From NCBI RefSeq assembly GCF_019218265.1, contig NZ_JAHUZE010000002.1:806001-870000 (forward strand): DNA of 64,000 nt. Reading direction: 5' to 3'. The DNA comes from Maritimibacter dapengensis (GTDB lineage: Bacteria; Pseudomonadota; Alphaproteobacteria; Rhodobacterales; Rhodobacteraceae). This document shows, piece by piece, positions 1 through 10,984 of this stretch. Below the pieces are notes generated by a model that worked only from the letters and a program-made list of their open reading frames with translations, searched no databases and was not told where the DNA came from. The first letter of the stretch is position 1; every line of letters begins with the position of its first letter. The position numbers and the translations under genes were made by a program.

Positions 1-56
1 AATTGCATCTCGTCCAATGCGGCCACGACATCGGGGTTCTTTTCGTATTTCGTCAT
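1..56 (-). CDS. N-terminal fragment of an unidentified protein
   Basis: Only the first 18 codons lie inside the window; the gene runs off the left edge. The visible protein begins MTKYEKNPDVVAALDEMQ and has a good GGAGGA ribosome binding site 5 nt before the ATG. It lies just downstream of the marR gene on the same strand, so the two may be cotranscribed. The start (YEK-P-...-AL) resembles peptide-methionine (R)-S-oxide reductase MsrB, but 18 residues are too few to assign a product. Confidence 0.5.
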   Translation of the reverse strand, partial: MTKYEKNPDVVAALDEMQ

Positions 57-140
57 CCTGTCCTCCTTGGTCTGGGTCCAAGATGTGATGCGGGCGGAAA
101 AAATGTAAGACCCGCCTCCGTCACGACACGGCGAGTTCGG

Positions 141-569
141 TTACAGGTTCGCCCCACCGAGCGCCTTGCGTGACAGCGACAGGAACGTTTGGCGTTCGTC
201 TTCTGACAATTGCTCGAGAATATCCGCCTGCAATGCCTCGACGACCGGGCGCATTCTCGCGTACAGGTCCGCGCCTTCCGGGGTCATGGCGAGCACTCGG
301 GCGCGACGGTCCGTTTTGCTCACGTCCCGGCGCACGAGCCCCTTTCGCTCCAGCCGTTCCACGACCCCACCGATGGTTGCCCGATCATAAGCGATGATCT
401 CTGCCAGACGCGCCTGGTCGATGCCTGGATTGTGGAAGAGCGCATCGAGGGCCGCGAATTGAACGGATGTGAGGTCGAATCCGGCCGCCTGACACTTCGA
501 CTTGAACACTTGCGCCGAATGTTGCTGCATCCGTCGGATCAGATGGCCGGGCATCCCGAAGAGTTCCAT
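141..569 (-). CDS. MarR-family transcriptional regulator
   Basis: A 142-aa protein, the usual MarR length. The winged-helix core is clear: residues about 30-100 hold the recognition helix (DQARLAEIIAYDRATIGGVV) and the wing (LVRRDVSKTDRRARVLAMT), with the typical D-x-R-R-x-R-x-L motif. MarR proteins are dimeric repressors or activators that usually sense phenolic ligands or oxidants. The downstream gene on the same strand is cut by the window edge, so the regulated pathway cannot be named. A palindrome just upstream of the start suggests autoregulation. Start chosen at the ATG following GGTGGAGG. Confidence 0.88.
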   Translation of the reverse strand: MELFGMPGHLIRRMQQHSAQVFKSKCQAAGFDLTSVQFAALDALFHNPGIDQARLAEIIAYDRATIGGVVERLERKGLVRRDVSKTDRRARVLAMTPEGADLYARMRPVVEALQADILEQLSEDERQTFLSLSRKALGGANL

Positions 570-595
570 GCAACCTCCACCAGTCGCGTCATAAA

Positions 596-609
596 ATATG
601 CATACATAT
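596..609. promoter_or_regulatory. Inverted repeat upstream of marR, likely operator
   Basis: ATATG-CATA-CATAT is a perfect 5-bp inverted repeat in an AT-rich patch about 27 bp upstream of the marR start codon. On the minus strand a weak TTGCAA-N17-TATGCA promoter overlaps it. MarR dimers usually bind short AT-rich palindromes overlapping their own promoter, so autoregulation is inferred. Confidence 0.4.
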
Positions 610-679
610 CAAATGACCCGCTTGCAAGCTCGGGGCACAGGGGCTTCGAGCAAAAGAAAGCGCATATCCGGGGGGATAG

Positions 680-769
680 TGGCGGAGAGACAGGGATTCG
701 AACCCTGGGTGGGCTTGCACCCACAACGGTTTTCGAGACCGCCCCGTTCGACCACTCCGGCACCTCTCC
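680..769 (-). tRNA. tRNA-Ser (anticodon CGA)
   Basis: Folds as a class II tRNA with long variable arm: acceptor GGAGAGG/TCTCTCC with one G-U pair, anticodon loop CTCGAAA (anticodon CGA, reads UCG), T-loop GGTTCGAATCC, and a genome-encoded CCA end at 682-680. Length 90 nt. Confidence 0.96.
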
Positions 770-955
770 GCGGGGGTCTGTGACGGGCGATGTAATAAAG
801 GGGGCGGGGGGACGCAACCTCTTTTTTGGAGCGAAGCGGAATACTGGCGCTACGCGAGGTGTCGCTCGCAAGCTTACATTCACGAGAGGTTTCCTTGAGG
901 GCAGCGGTTATCGCGCTTAGGTTCGCCACAGATGCCAAACGACCTGGAGGCCAGA

Positions 956-1789
956 ATGAAGTTCGAACGCCTGATGACCGGTGCCGCCGTCGCTGTCGCT
1001 GCGCTTTGCTTCGGTGCCGCCGTCGCGGTCGCCGCAGATCGTGACCAGTCCCGTGAGTTCCTCGAAGTGACCGGATTCGATGTCGCGATCACGTCGATGC
1101 AGCAGGGGGCCATGAATGGCCCCTCCATCGCCGGGTCGGACCCGGACGCCTTTGGAAGCGAATGGGTGCGGCTCGCCGAAGACGTCTTCGAACCCGACGC
1201 GATGATCGAGCAGACGCTGGACATGATGGAAGCGATCATGCCGCAGGATCTGGTCGAACACGGGATCGAGTTTTACGACACGCCCCTTGGTGTGCGGTTG
1301 GTCGAGGCCGAGAATGCTGCGCAGACACGCGACGATCAGGAGCAGCTTGCCGAAGGTGAAATGATCGTGACGCGACTGGCGGAAGAAAACCCGGCACGGC
1401 TGGAGGAATTCCAACGCATGAATGAGGCGATCGGCGGGGCGGAAAGCTCGGTGAAGGCAATCGTCGAAATTCAGGTGCGCTATCTCATGGCGGCGATGGA
1501 CGCCGGGGCGGCCGATATCCAGTTTTCCGAGGCTGAGCTTCGCGAAATCCTCGAGGAGCAGGTGCCTCGCCTTCGCGAAACGGTCGAGGCGAGTTCCGTT
1601 CTGTCGGCGGCGGCAGTCTACAAGGACTTTTCCGACGAGGAGATCGTCGCATATCGCGAAGCGCTCGAAGACCCCGACATGCAGCAGGTCTATGAGATCC
1701 TGAACGGGATCCAGTTTCAGGTGATGGGCGATCGGTATGAGACGCTTGCAAGCCGTCTGGCCGAGTTGTCGCCACAGACCGACATCTAG
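956..1789 (+). CDS. Secreted DUF2059-type protein
   Basis: About 277 aa. The start at 956 is preferred over the in-frame ATG at 932 because GGAGG (946-950) sits 5 nt before it and the protein then opens with a signal peptide ([19 protein letters not shown], cleavage after AVA). The mature part is acidic and helical. The segment around [20 protein letters not shown] resembles the DUF2059 core (F-Y-x-T/S-P-x-G). The function of this family is unknown; the protein is expected in the periplasm. The gene stands alone between tRNA-Ser and the rplU promoter. Confidence 0.75.
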   Translation: MKFERLMTGAAVAVAALCFGAAVAVAADRDQSREFLEVTGFDVAITSMQQGAMNGPSIAGSDPDAFGSEWVRLAEDVFEPDAMIEQTLDMMEAIMPQDLVEHGIEFYDTPLGVRLVEAENAAQTRDDQEQLAEGEMIVTRLAEENPARLEEFQRMNEAIGGAESSVKAIVEIQVRYLMAAMDAGAADIQFSEAELREILEEQVPRLRETVEASSVLSAAAVYKDFSDEEIVAYREALEDPDMQQVYEILNGIQFQVMGDRYETLASRLAELSPQTDI

Positions 1790-1896
1790 GGCAGGGGACC
1801 GCGAGGTCGGTCATCGTCGCAATGGGCCTCTTCCCCCATCCCGACGCCTTGGAAAAAAGGCATATCACTGTCCCGTCAACGACGACATGGTTTTCC

Positions 1897-1925
1897 TTGA
1901 CTTGAAGCCGCTTTGCCGCGATACA
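1897..1925 (+). promoter_or_regulatory. Candidate promoter of the rplU operon
   Basis: TTGACT (1897-1902), a 17-bp spacer, then GATACA (1920-1925), followed by a leader of about 140 nt before rplU. The -35 is good and the -10 is weak (3 of 6). No other gene was seen in 1790-2072. Confidence 0.45.
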
Positions 1926-2072
1926 CGCGGCTCTCGTGGCGGGAAGGCTCGCCTCGGGAAGAATCGCTATGAAATCTCGCCCACACGAGGGCGCGCTGTT
2001 CGAGGCCGGGGGCGACCCCGCGAAACGCCGGATGACCGGGGCCACAGGACGCGGGGAAAAAAGGATAAGCCC

Positions 2073-2741
2073 ATGTTCGCAGTCATGAAGACCGGCGGCA
2101 AGCAATACAAAGTCCAGGCGGGCGACGTGCTCCGCGTGGAAAAGCTGGCAGCAGAAGCCGGCGACAAGATCCAGTTCAACGATGTTCTCATGGTCGGCTC
2201 GACCCTCGGCACGCCCCTCGTGGCCGGTGCCGGCGTGCAGGCCGAGGTCATCGACCAGATCAAGGGTGAAAAGCTCATCCACTTCGTGAAGCGTCGCCGT
2301 AAGCACGGCTCGCAGCGCAAGAAAGGCCACCGTCAGCAGCTCACGCTGCTTCGCATCACCGACATCCTCGAAAAGGGTGCCGACAAGTCGGGCGTCAAAG
2401 CCGCGATTGGTGCAGGTTCGGTGACGGCTGAGGCCGCTTCGGCGGCGAAACCGGCCAAGAAAGCCGCGCCGAAGAAAGCCGAAGCCAAGACCGAGGCGAA
2501 AGCCGAAGAGAAGAAGGCCGCTCCCAAGAAGGCCGCGAAATCCGATGGCGATGACCTCAAGGAACTGTCGGGCGTGGGTCCGGCGCTTGAGAAGAAACTG
2601 CACGAAGCTGGCGTGACCACCTTCGCACAGATCGCCGCATGGACCGATGCCGATATCGCAGAGATGGACGAGAAGCTGAGCTTCAAAGGCCGCATCGAGC
2701 GTGAAGGCTGGGTTGAACAAGCCAAGAAACTGGCGAAGTAA
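2073..2741 (+). CDS. rplU: 50S ribosomal protein L21 with C-terminal helix-hairpin-helix extension
   Basis: Residues 1 to about 103 are canonical L21 ([18 protein letters not shown] at the start; the 23S-binding [16 protein letters not shown] region near 70-90). The protein is 222 aa, about twice the usual bacterial length. After L21 comes an Ala/Lys/Glu linker (about 125-165), then a globular tail with [19 protein letters not shown], a helix-hairpin-helix-like motif, ending [18 protein letters not shown]. Such tails are known on alphaproteobacterial L21, and the HHH part may bind nucleic acid (inference). rpmA follows after 22 nt, the classical rplU-rpmA-obgE order. Confidence 0.95.
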   Translation: MFAVMKTGGKQYKVQAGDVLRVEKLAAEAGDKIQFNDVLMVGSTLGTPLVAGAGVQAEVIDQIKGEKLIHFVKRRRKHGSQRKKGHRQQLTLLRITDILEKGADKSGVKAAIGAGSVTAEAASAAKPAKKAAPKKAEAKTEAKAEEKKAAPKKAAKSDGDDLKELSGVGPALEKKLHEAGVTTFAQIAAWTDADIAEMDEKLSFKGRIEREGWVEQAKKLAK

Positions 2742-2763
2742 GTCGAGATAAGGAGAGAGCGAG

Positions 2764-3033
2764 ATGGCACATAAAAAAGCTGGTGGTAGCTCCCGGAACG
2801 GTCGCGACTCTGCTGGTCGCCGCCTTGGTGTGAAGAAATTCGGTGGTCAGGAAGTGATCGCCGGCAACATCATCGTGCGTCAGCGCGGCACCAAGGTCTG
2901 GGCCGGCGAGAACGTGGGCATGGGCAAGGATCACACCCTGTTCGCCCTGACTGACGGTCGCGTGAACTTTTCCAAAGGCCTCAAGGGCCGCACCTTCGTA
3001 TCGGTGCTCCCGGAGGCGGAAGCCGCTGAATAA
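2764..3033 (+). CDS. rpmA: 50S ribosomal protein L27
   Basis: 89 aa, standard length. Begins [20 protein letters not shown], the conserved L27 N-terminus that reaches the peptidyl transferase centre, without the cleavable Firmicute extension. Shine-Dalgarno AAGGAGAG precedes the ATG. Cotranscribed with rplU; a terminator-like hairpin follows 25 nt after the stop. Confidence 0.97.
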   Translation: MAHKKAGGSSRNGRDSAGRRLGVKKFGGQEVIAGNIIVRQRGTKVWAGENVGMGKDHTLFALTDGRVNFSKGLKGRTFVSVLPEAEAAE

Positions 3034-3057
3034 GCCGACACCCGGCAAGACGATATG

Positions 3058-3087
3058 AAGGGGGATCGGCGCAGGCCGGTCCCCTTT
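3058..3087 (+). terminator. Hairpin after rpmA
   Basis: A 13-nt arm AAGGGGGATCGGC and its complement (with G-U pairs) enclose GCAG and run into CCCCTTTCTCGTTT. It fits a rho-independent terminator or attenuator separating rplU-rpmA from the acetyltransferase gene. Confidence 0.6.
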
Positions 3088-3204
3088 CTCGTTTCGGGCG
3101 AGAAGCGGGGAGGCCGTCTCGTCCGAAACTATCAGGGACCTCTTGGGGTTGAACCAATTCGTTCATACATATTTCCAGGAGGCCGCTTTCGAGGAGGGAA
3201 GCGA

Positions 3205-3762
3205 GTGACGATTGAAATGGAATTGAAGACCGATCAGGCATTGATCGAAGCAGGACGTTTCGTTCTCAGGCAACCTAAAATGAGCGACGTGGGGCTCCTC
3301 AGTCATTATTCCGGCGACCGACGCGTCGCCGAGGAAACCCGGTCGATACCCCACCCGCTGGCCCCGGGCGTGACCGAGGCATTCGTGTCGCGGGCGCTTT
3401 CCGATGACCGGATCGAAGACGTGTGGGTGATGGACGGCTCCGCCGATGGTGAGGCCGCGAACGGCCATGAAGTGCTCGGCGTGATCAGCTTGACGCGGAT
3501 GGACCGCAACCAGAGCCAGTTGGGATACTGGGTGGCACCACCGTTCTGGAATACCGGGATCGCATCAGAAGCGGTTCAGGCGCTCGTCGCGGCCAATCCG
3601 CTTGGCGATGCGACCCTGTTCGCGGCGGTGTTTCAAGATAACCCGAACTCCGCGCGCGTCCTGACCAATGCCGGCTTCGAATACGTCGGCGACGCCGAGG
3701 CCTTCTCGGTCGCGCGCAACGCGACGATCCCGACCTGGACCTATCTGCGAAGGATGGGCTGA
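3205..3762 (+). CDS. GNAT-family N-acetyltransferase
   Basis: About 185 aa. GTG start at 3205 chosen because GAGGAGGG lies 6 nt upstream; the open frame continues further 5' but that part reads as leader. The sequence follows the RimJ/RimL-like GNAT fold: FVLRQPKMSDVGLLSHY at the N-terminus, the beta4 strand LGYWVAPPFWNTGIASEAVQ with the acetyl-CoA pyrophosphate loop, and the C-terminal N-x-x-S-x-R-V-L-x-N-A-G-F signature. It probably acetylates a protein N-terminus or a small amine; the substrate is unknown. It sits between rpmA and obgE, as in many Rhodobacterales. Confidence 0.88.
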   Translation: MTIEMELKTDQALIEAGRFVLRQPKMSDVGLLSHYSGDRRVAEETRSIPHPLAPGVTEAFVSRALSDDRIEDVWVMDGSADGEAANGHEVLGVISLTRMDRNQSQLGYWVAPPFWNTGIASEAVQALVAANPLGDATLFAAVFQDNPNSARVLTNAGFEYVGDAEAFSVARNATIPTWTYLRRMG

Positions 3763-6014
<2,252 letters not shown>

Positions 6015-6133
6015 ACCGCACTTCGGGTTCGGCCTTGCGCCCCGACGCGTAGGTTCCTTCCAACGATCTTTGGATTTCGGCCCGGATGTGTCATGCTTCC
6101 TGCATTCGAGACATCCATTTGGAGGCGCGAACC

Positions 6134-7063
6134 ATGCGTCCTGGAGCCTTTTCCCCCGCCACGCCGTCTCTTCTGACGCTGGCCGTCATACTGTCCGCCG
6201 TGCTGATCTTCGTGGCCGGGCCGGGCTGGTCCCAGACCGGCAAGAACGGGTGGCAGGTCTTCCCGACGGAAGACAAGACAGAGTGTGTCGTTGGGCGCAC
6301 CGAGGCGCCTTTTACCCTGTTCTTCGAATCGAATTTCAACGATGACGACCGTCACGCACTGGTCGTCATCAACAAGAGCTGGTCCCTTGAGCGGGAGGTT
6401 GAACTCGCCCGGCTGGAACTTGTCGGTCGCGGCGGCATCTCGGTGCCTACGGTGTTCAGCGAGAACCGGATTTCACTGGTCTTTCCAGCCAAAGACGACG
6501 CCAACAACGCGCGCCTGCTGACCGCGCTTGGCAAGACCGACACCGTCGAGGTGCTAAGCGACCGTTTGCCAGATGGCGGCAAGATATCTTTGCCGGTGAG
6601 CGGGTTCGCGGACGTCCCGGCGCTTTACGACAAGTGCGTTGCGTCCATCGGACTTGACGCTGAACTCGCTGGGCTCAGGGACAGACGTTCGGAATTGGTT
6701 CAGGCGAAATGCGACGCCGCGCTGGAATACGTGACGCTGAACGTCATGCTGACGGACGACTACGACGACGAGCAGCGCGGGAAAATCCGGGACATCTCCA
6801 ACAGTTTCGACGAATGCGGGCAACCCGTCATGGGGCGCGCCGTTCGGGCCGCGATGCTCGACAAGGACTACAACGCCGCATCGGGTGATCTCGGCGATCT
6901 TTGCGTCAGGGGCTATGTCCCGGCCTGTCATTTTGGCGCGGTCCTAGGCGGATATGGCAAGAACCCTCGCGTGACGTCCGGGGCCGCGCGCAGCACTCTG
7001 AATCAGCTGTGTCGCGACGGTCTTCAGCTCAGTTGCACCGTTCGCGACGACTGGAACCGCTAG
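6134..7063 (+). CDS. Secreted protein of unknown function between proB and proA
   Basis: About 309 aa. ATG at 6134 has GGAGG 8 nt upstream and opens a hydrophobic signal segment ([18 protein letters not shown], cleavage likely after GWSQ). The mature protein has several cysteines ([49 protein letters not shown]), which suggests disulfide-stabilised periplasmic folding. The C-terminal C-x-x-G-x-x-x-A-C-x-x-G spacing recalls Sel1-like helical repeats, but only loosely. I do not recognise the family. Its place between two proline genes may be positional only. Confidence 0.75.
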   Translation: MRPGAFSPATPSLLTLAVILSAVLIFVAGPGWSQTGKNGWQVFPTEDKTECVVGRTEAPFTLFFESNFNDDDRHALVVINKSWSLEREVELARLELVGRGGISVPTVFSENRISLVFPAKDDANNARLLTALGKTDTVEVLSDRLPDGGKISLPVSGFADVPALYDKCVASIGLDAELAGLRDRRSELVQAKCDAALEYVTLNVMLTDDYDDEQRGKIRDISNSFDECGQPVMGRAVRAAMLDKDYNAASGDLGDLCVRGYVPACHFGAVLGGYGKNPRVTSGAARSTLNQLCRDGLQLSCTVRDDWNR

Positions 7064-7080
7064 GCGCGGCTGCCTTTCCT

Positions 7081-7109
7081 TTGACCTTGTGCTTCGCCCG
7101 TCTTATCTA
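7081..7109 (+). promoter_or_regulatory. Candidate promoter of proA
   Basis: TTGACC (7081-7086), 17-bp spacer, TATCTA (7104-7109), then a short leader with GAAGGAGG (7121-7128) before the ATG at 7134. This suggests that proA has its own promoter. Confidence 0.45.
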
Positions 7110-7133
7110 AGCTCCAGCCAGAAGGAGGCTTCG

Positions 7134-8387
7134 ATGAAAGACGCAGAAAACATCTCCGCCCTGATGCAGGAGCTTGGTCAGAACGCCAAGGCCGCCGCGC
7201 AGGAACTCGCCTTTGCGCCTGCCGAAGCCAAAACCCGCGCGCTCGAAGCTGCGGCGGACGCCGTCTGGGCCAATCGGGCCGAGATCATCGCTGCCAACGA
7301 GAAAGACCTCGCCTTTGGGCGCGACAAGGGTCTGACCGACGCGATGATGGATCGCCTGCTTCTGGACGAAGGCCGAATTCAGGGCATCGTCGATGGTTTG
7401 CGCGCCGTTGCGGCGCAGCCCGATCCCGTGGGCGCCGTTCTGTCGGAATGGGACCGCCCCTCCGGTTTGCACATCAAGCGCGTCCGCACGCCCCTCGGCG
7501 TGGTCGGCGTGATCTACGAAAGTCGGCCCAACGTGACGGCGGATGCAGGTGCGCTGTGCCTCAAGTCGGGCAACGCAGTGATTCTGCGCGGCGGCTCCGA
7601 GAGTTTCCATTCCTCGGGCGCGATTCATGCCTGTCTCGTCGAGGGGCTGAAAGCTGCCGGCCTTCCCGAAACCGCGATACAACGCGTGCCGACCCGCGAC
7701 CGCGAGGCGGTGCGCGAACTCCTGACAATGACCGATTACGTCGACGTGATCGTCCCGCGTGGAGGCAAGGGGCTCGTGGGCCTCGTTCAACGCGAGGCGC
7801 GCGTGCCGGTCTTCGCTCATCTCGAGGGCATCGTTCATGTCTATATCGACAAGGCGGCTGATCCCCAAAAGACCATGGACGTCGTGCTGAACGCCAAGAC
7901 CCGTCGCACTGGCATTTGCGGCGCAGCCGAATGCCTGTTGGTCCACAAAGACGCGATGGAGCTGGGTCAGGCGGTGATCGACGCGCTCATGGAGGCCGGG
8001 GTCGAAGTGCGTGCGGGCGAGGGGTTGCGCGGATCCGTCGCGGCGACCGATGACGACTGGGGAACCGAGTATCTCGACAGCATCATCGCCGCGAAGGTTG
8101 TGGACGACCTCGATGCGGCCATCGACCATATCCGCACCTATTCCTCGTCACACACGGATGCGATCATGACCGAAGACGATGCCGCCGCCGCGCGGTTCTT
8201 CGAGCGGATCGACAGCGCGATCCTCATGCGCAACGCCTCGACCCAGTTCGCCGATGGTGGCGAGTTCGGCATGGGGGCCGAGATCGGGATCGCAACCGGC
8301 AAGATGCACGCGCGCGGCCCGGTCGGTGCCGAGCAACTCACCAGCTTCAAGTATATCGTCGAGGGCGACGGAACGGCGCGCCCCTGA
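7134..8387 (+). CDS. proA: Gamma-glutamyl phosphate reductase
   Basis: 417 aa, usual length. Aldehyde-dehydrogenase fold with the family sequence [20 protein letters not shown] and catalytic Cys at about residue 262 in [14 protein letters not shown]. It reduces gamma-glutamyl phosphate to glutamate semialdehyde with NADPH, the second step of proline synthesis, and pairs with proB. Strong GAAGGAGG Shine-Dalgarno fixes the start. The gene is convergent with chpT, with 36 nt between the stops. Confidence 0.97.
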   Translation: MKDAENISALMQELGQNAKAAAQELAFAPAEAKTRALEAAADAVWANRAEIIAANEKDLAFGRDKGLTDAMMDRLLLDEGRIQGIVDGLRAVAAQPDPVGAVLSEWDRPSGLHIKRVRTPLGVVGVIYESRPNVTADAGALCLKSGNAVILRGGSESFHSSGAIHACLVEGLKAAGLPETAIQRVPTRDREAVRELLTMTDYVDVIVPRGGKGLVGLVQREARVPVFAHLEGIVHVYIDKAADPQKTMDVVLNAKTRRTGICGAAECLLVHKDAMELGQAVIDALMEAGVEVRAGEGLRGSVAATDDDWGTEYLDSIIAAKVVDDLDAAIDHIRTYSSSHTDAIMTEDDAAAARFFERIDSAILMRNASTQFADGGEFGMGAEIGIATGKMHARGPVGAEQLTSFKYIVEGDGTARP

Positions 8388-8423
8388 CGCTCCACCGATG
8401 TCGTGTATCCGTGCTCGGAAGGG

Positions 8424-9014
8424 TCAGAACCGCAAGGTGATCTGACCGGCGTCGCTCGTGTGATCCAGCCGACGGTTCTGGCGGGCGATCTCTTCCGCCA
8501 ACAGCGCGAATTGCACCTGCGCGGGCGTGATGTCCGTGGTTGGCCCACCGCCCATCACCGCCCATGCCTGATCGTCGACGTTGAAACATTCTGCCGCACC
8601 CGTCGCAAGGAACCGACCGTCGGCCGACGTCACAGAGATGCGCCCACCGAACGGCATAGACGTTTCAAGACAATTCACCGCCAAAAGCACGAGTTTCGCG
8701 TCGCGGCGCGGCATGTCGCCCGAAAGCCGCCAATCCATCGCGAGTTTCCGCGCCCCAAGCGCCGACAGCGCCTCGGCCATCTCGCCGGCGCGCACAATGT
8801 CACCGTCGTGCGCCGACCCGAACGCAATCCTGAAAAACGCGATGCGCCCGCGCGCACCCTTCAGGCTTTCGTTCACAAGTGCCATCTCGGGGGTTTCCTC
8901 GACCCCGGAGAGCGTCATAAGCTCGAGCCCGTTGCCAATGGCCCCCAGTGGACTGGCCAGATCGTGACAGATACGCGACCCGACGAGAGCGACGATATCG
9001 GGCGCCTCGCTCAT
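8424..9014 (-). CDS. chpT: Histidine phosphotransferase ChpT
   Basis: 196 aa. The dimerisation/phospho-acceptor helix reads SRICHDLASPLGAIGNGLELM, with the conserved H-D-L-x-x-P motif of ChpT and histidine kinases. A degenerate ATPase-like C-terminal domain follows without N/G boxes. In alphaproteobacteria ChpT passes phosphate from CckA to CtrA and CpdR, controlling the cell cycle or, in Rhodobacterales, motility and gene transfer agent expression. cckA and ctrA are not in the window. Divergent from the DUF3553 gene, with 33 nt between. Confidence 0.92.
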   Translation of the reverse strand: MSEAPDIVALVGSRICHDLASPLGAIGNGLELMTLSGVEETPEMALVNESLKGARGRIAFFRIAFGSAHDGDIVRAGEMAEALSALGARKLAMDWRLSGDMPRRDAKLVLLAVNCLETSMPFGGRISVTSADGRFLATGAAECFNVDDQAWAVMGGGPTTDITPAQVQFALLAEEIARQNRRLDHTSDAGQITLRF

Positions 9015-9047
9015 GTCGGGCCCGCCTCATGTGAAAGGAAAGCTGCG

Positions 9048-9233
9048 ATGGATCCCCTGTCTTCCCTGCTCGAACCCGGCCAGTTGGTCCGGCTACCGAC
9101 CCAACCGGACTGGGGCCTTGGACAGGTCCAATCGAACATTGGCGGCAAAGTGACCGTGAATTTCGAGAACGCGGGGAAACGTGTCATAGATATCTCCAAT
9201 GTCGCGCTGGAGCCTGTGTACGACGTCGACTAG
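9048..9233 (+). CDS. DUF3553 small protein
   Basis: 61 aa. It shows the DUF3553 pattern: LEPGQLVRLPTQPDWGLGQVQS followed by VTVNFENAGKR and a V-x-L-E-P end, a small all-beta fold like the CarD/TRCF-interacting or UvrD C-terminal type. Function is unknown; a nucleic-acid or polymerase contact is only inferred from fold similarity. AAAGGA lies 8 nt before the ATG. The chpT-DUF3553 neighbourhood is common in Rhodobacteraceae as I recall it. Confidence 0.82.
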   Translation: MDPLSSLLEPGQLVRLPTQPDWGLGQVQSNIGGKVTVNFENAGKRVIDISNVALEPVYDVD

Positions 9234-9353
9234 CGCCTTGCGCGTGACAGATTAATATACACAACCTATAGGTGTGTCAAAAACCCGATGCACGGTGCTG
9301 TTGCAAATGGCAGTTTCAATCCATAAACCCTGTCAAAAGGGAGCATTTAGCCG

Positions 9354-10139
9354 ATGTCGGGGACCCGGCCGAAATACGAACTGCGGGTGGCGGCGACCGG
9401 GGCCGAAGTCGAGGATGCGCAACGGCTCAGATACGCGGTTTTCGTCGAAGAACTTGGCGGTGACGGCGTCGATGTCGACCACGAAAAGCGCCTCGAACGC
9501 GATGATTTCGACGCATATTTCGATCACCTGATCCTATATGATCGCACCCGACCGGACGGCGAACAGGCGGTCGGTGCCTACCGGGTCATGCGCGACGACC
9601 AAGCGGCAGGACTCGGCAGGTATTACACCGAAAGCGAATACGACCTCACACCGCTGAAAAATTCGGGCCGCAAGCTGCTCGAACTCGGGCGCTCCTGCGT
9701 TCACAAGGATTACCGAGGCGGGGCTGCTTTGGCCCAACTCTGGGTCGGTTTGCTGAACTATTCCAGTGCGCATGATATCGACGTGATGTTCGGAGTGGCG
9801 AGCTTTCACGGAACGGATCTCGACCGTATTCGCGAACCGCTTTCCCATCTGCATCACTCTCATCTCGCGCCCAGGGCGCTGCGAACCCGCGTGCTCGACA
9901 GGTTCTATCGGTCCGCCGACCTGATGCCGAAAGAGGCGATCGACGAAAAGGCCGCGATGAAGGCGATGCCCGCGCTCATCAAAGCCTATCTGCGTCTGGG
10001 TGGCGTGATCGGCGACGGGGTGTTCATCGACGAACCGTTCAACACTTCGGACGTCTGCATCATCGTGGACATGGACCTCGTGCCTGCGAAACAGCGTGCC
10101 ATGTATGAAAAACTCGCCGCGCGGGAGGCGCGCGGGTGA
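9354..10139 (+). CDS. olsB: L-ornithine N(alpha)-acyltransferase OlsB
   Basis: 261 aa, GNAT-like acyltransferase of the hemolysin/OlsB family: LRYAVFVEELGG near residue 30, AVGAYRVMRD, LELGRSCVHKDYRGG, and VMFGVASFHGTD. It N-acylates ornithine with 3-hydroxyacyl-ACP to give lyso-ornithine lipid, the first step in making this phosphate-free membrane lipid. AAAAGGGAG precedes the ATG. olsA follows with a GTGA overlap. In rhizobia olsB is induced by phosphate limitation; no Pho box was found here, only a single CTGTCAC-like heptamer in the 120-nt upstream gap. Confidence 0.92.
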   Translation: MSGTRPKYELRVAATGAEVEDAQRLRYAVFVEELGGDGVDVDHEKRLERDDFDAYFDHLILYDRTRPDGEQAVGAYRVMRDDQAAGLGRYYTESEYDLTPLKNSGRKLLELGRSCVHKDYRGGAALAQLWVGLLNYSSAHDIDVMFGVASFHGTDLDRIREPLSHLHHSHLAPRALRTRVLDRFYRSADLMPKEAIDEKAAMKAMPALIKAYLRLGGVIGDGVFIDEPFNTSDVCIIVDMDLVPAKQRAMYEKLAAREARG

Positions 10140-10981
10140 GCGAGACCTGGGATGACGGAAGCCGCCCGCCCGACCATTCCGTCGGGTTATTCGGCTGGCC
10201 ATTGGTCGTCCTGCGCGGCGTGCCGGTCGTCGTGACGTTGCTCATCGGGCTGATCCTGACGCTTGTGCTACGTCCGATCGAGCGCATCGCGGCGGGCGAG
10301 GGGCGGCCTGTCACCCCAACCATCACGCGCGTCGTCTGTCGCCTGTGCCTTGCCTCCATGGGGATCAAACTTCGGCTCCGCGGCACCCCGATGAAGGGGG
10401 CGGGTGCGGTGGTGGCGAACCATTCGTCATGGCTCGACATCCTCGTGCTGAACGCGCCGAAACGCATCTATTTTGTCTCGAAGGCGGAGGTGCGCGACTG
10501 GCCGGGCATCGGCTGGCTCGCCCGAGTCACCGGAACCGTTTTTATCGCGCGCAATCGCCGAGAAGCGGGCGCACAGGTCGAACTGTTCCGCAGCCGCCTG
10601 GCACTCGGTCACAGGCTCCTGTTCTTTCCCGAAGGCACCTCGACCGACAGCAAACGCGTTTTGCCTTTCAAAACAACGCTTTTTGCGGCGTTCTTTGAGC
10701 CAGCCCTGCGTGAGACGATGCGCATACAGCCGGTCAGTGTTGTCTATCATGCTCCGACGGGCCGTGACGCCCGGTTCTTCGGGTGGTGGGGGGACATGGA
10801 CCTTGGTCCGCACCTGGCCGCCGTTCTGGCCGCGCGCCCGCAGGGATGGGTGGAACTCGTCTATCACGATCCGGTCCAGGTCGCGGATTTCGCGAACCGG
10901 AAGATGTTGGCGGCTCACCTCGAAACCGCCGTGCGCGGCCCGTTGTTGTCGGCTCTGGGCACCGACGCGCCGCGCCCGTGA
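10136..10981 (+). CDS. olsA: Lyso-ornithine lipid O-acyltransferase OlsA
   Basis: 281 aa, PlsC-type acyltransferase with the N-H-x4-D catalytic motif NHSSWLD near residue 95 and the substrate motif FPEGTSTD near 164. A hydrophobic segment near the N-terminus (VVVTLLIGLILTLVL) anchors it to the inner membrane. It acylates the hydroxyl of lyso-ornithine lipid made by OlsB. GTG start overlapping the olsB stop codon (GTGA), so the two are coupled. In some species OlsA also acts as a lysophosphatidate acyltransferase. Confidence 0.92.
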   Translation: MSETWDDGSRPPDHSVGLFGWPLVVLRGVPVVVTLLIGLILTLVLRPIERIAAGEGRPVTPTITRVVCRLCLASMGIKLRLRGTPMKGAGAVVANHSSWLDILVLNAPKRIYFVSKAEVRDWPGIGWLARVTGTVFIARNRREAGAQVELFRSRLALGHRLLFFPEGTSTDSKRVLPFKTTLFAAFFEPALRETMRIQPVSVVYHAPTGRDARFFGWWGDMDLGPHLAAVLAARPQGWVELVYHDPVQVADFANRKMLAAHLETAVRGPLLSALGTDAPRP

Positions 10982-10984
10982 TCC

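Noticed and set aside
9264-9273. ACCTATAGGT palindrome upstream of olsB as an operator
   Set aside because: A single 10-bp palindrome with flanks that do not continue the symmetry; too weak to claim.
9234-9353. Pho box upstream of olsB
   Set aside because: Only one CTGTCAC-like heptamer (reverse strand) and no 11-bp repetition.
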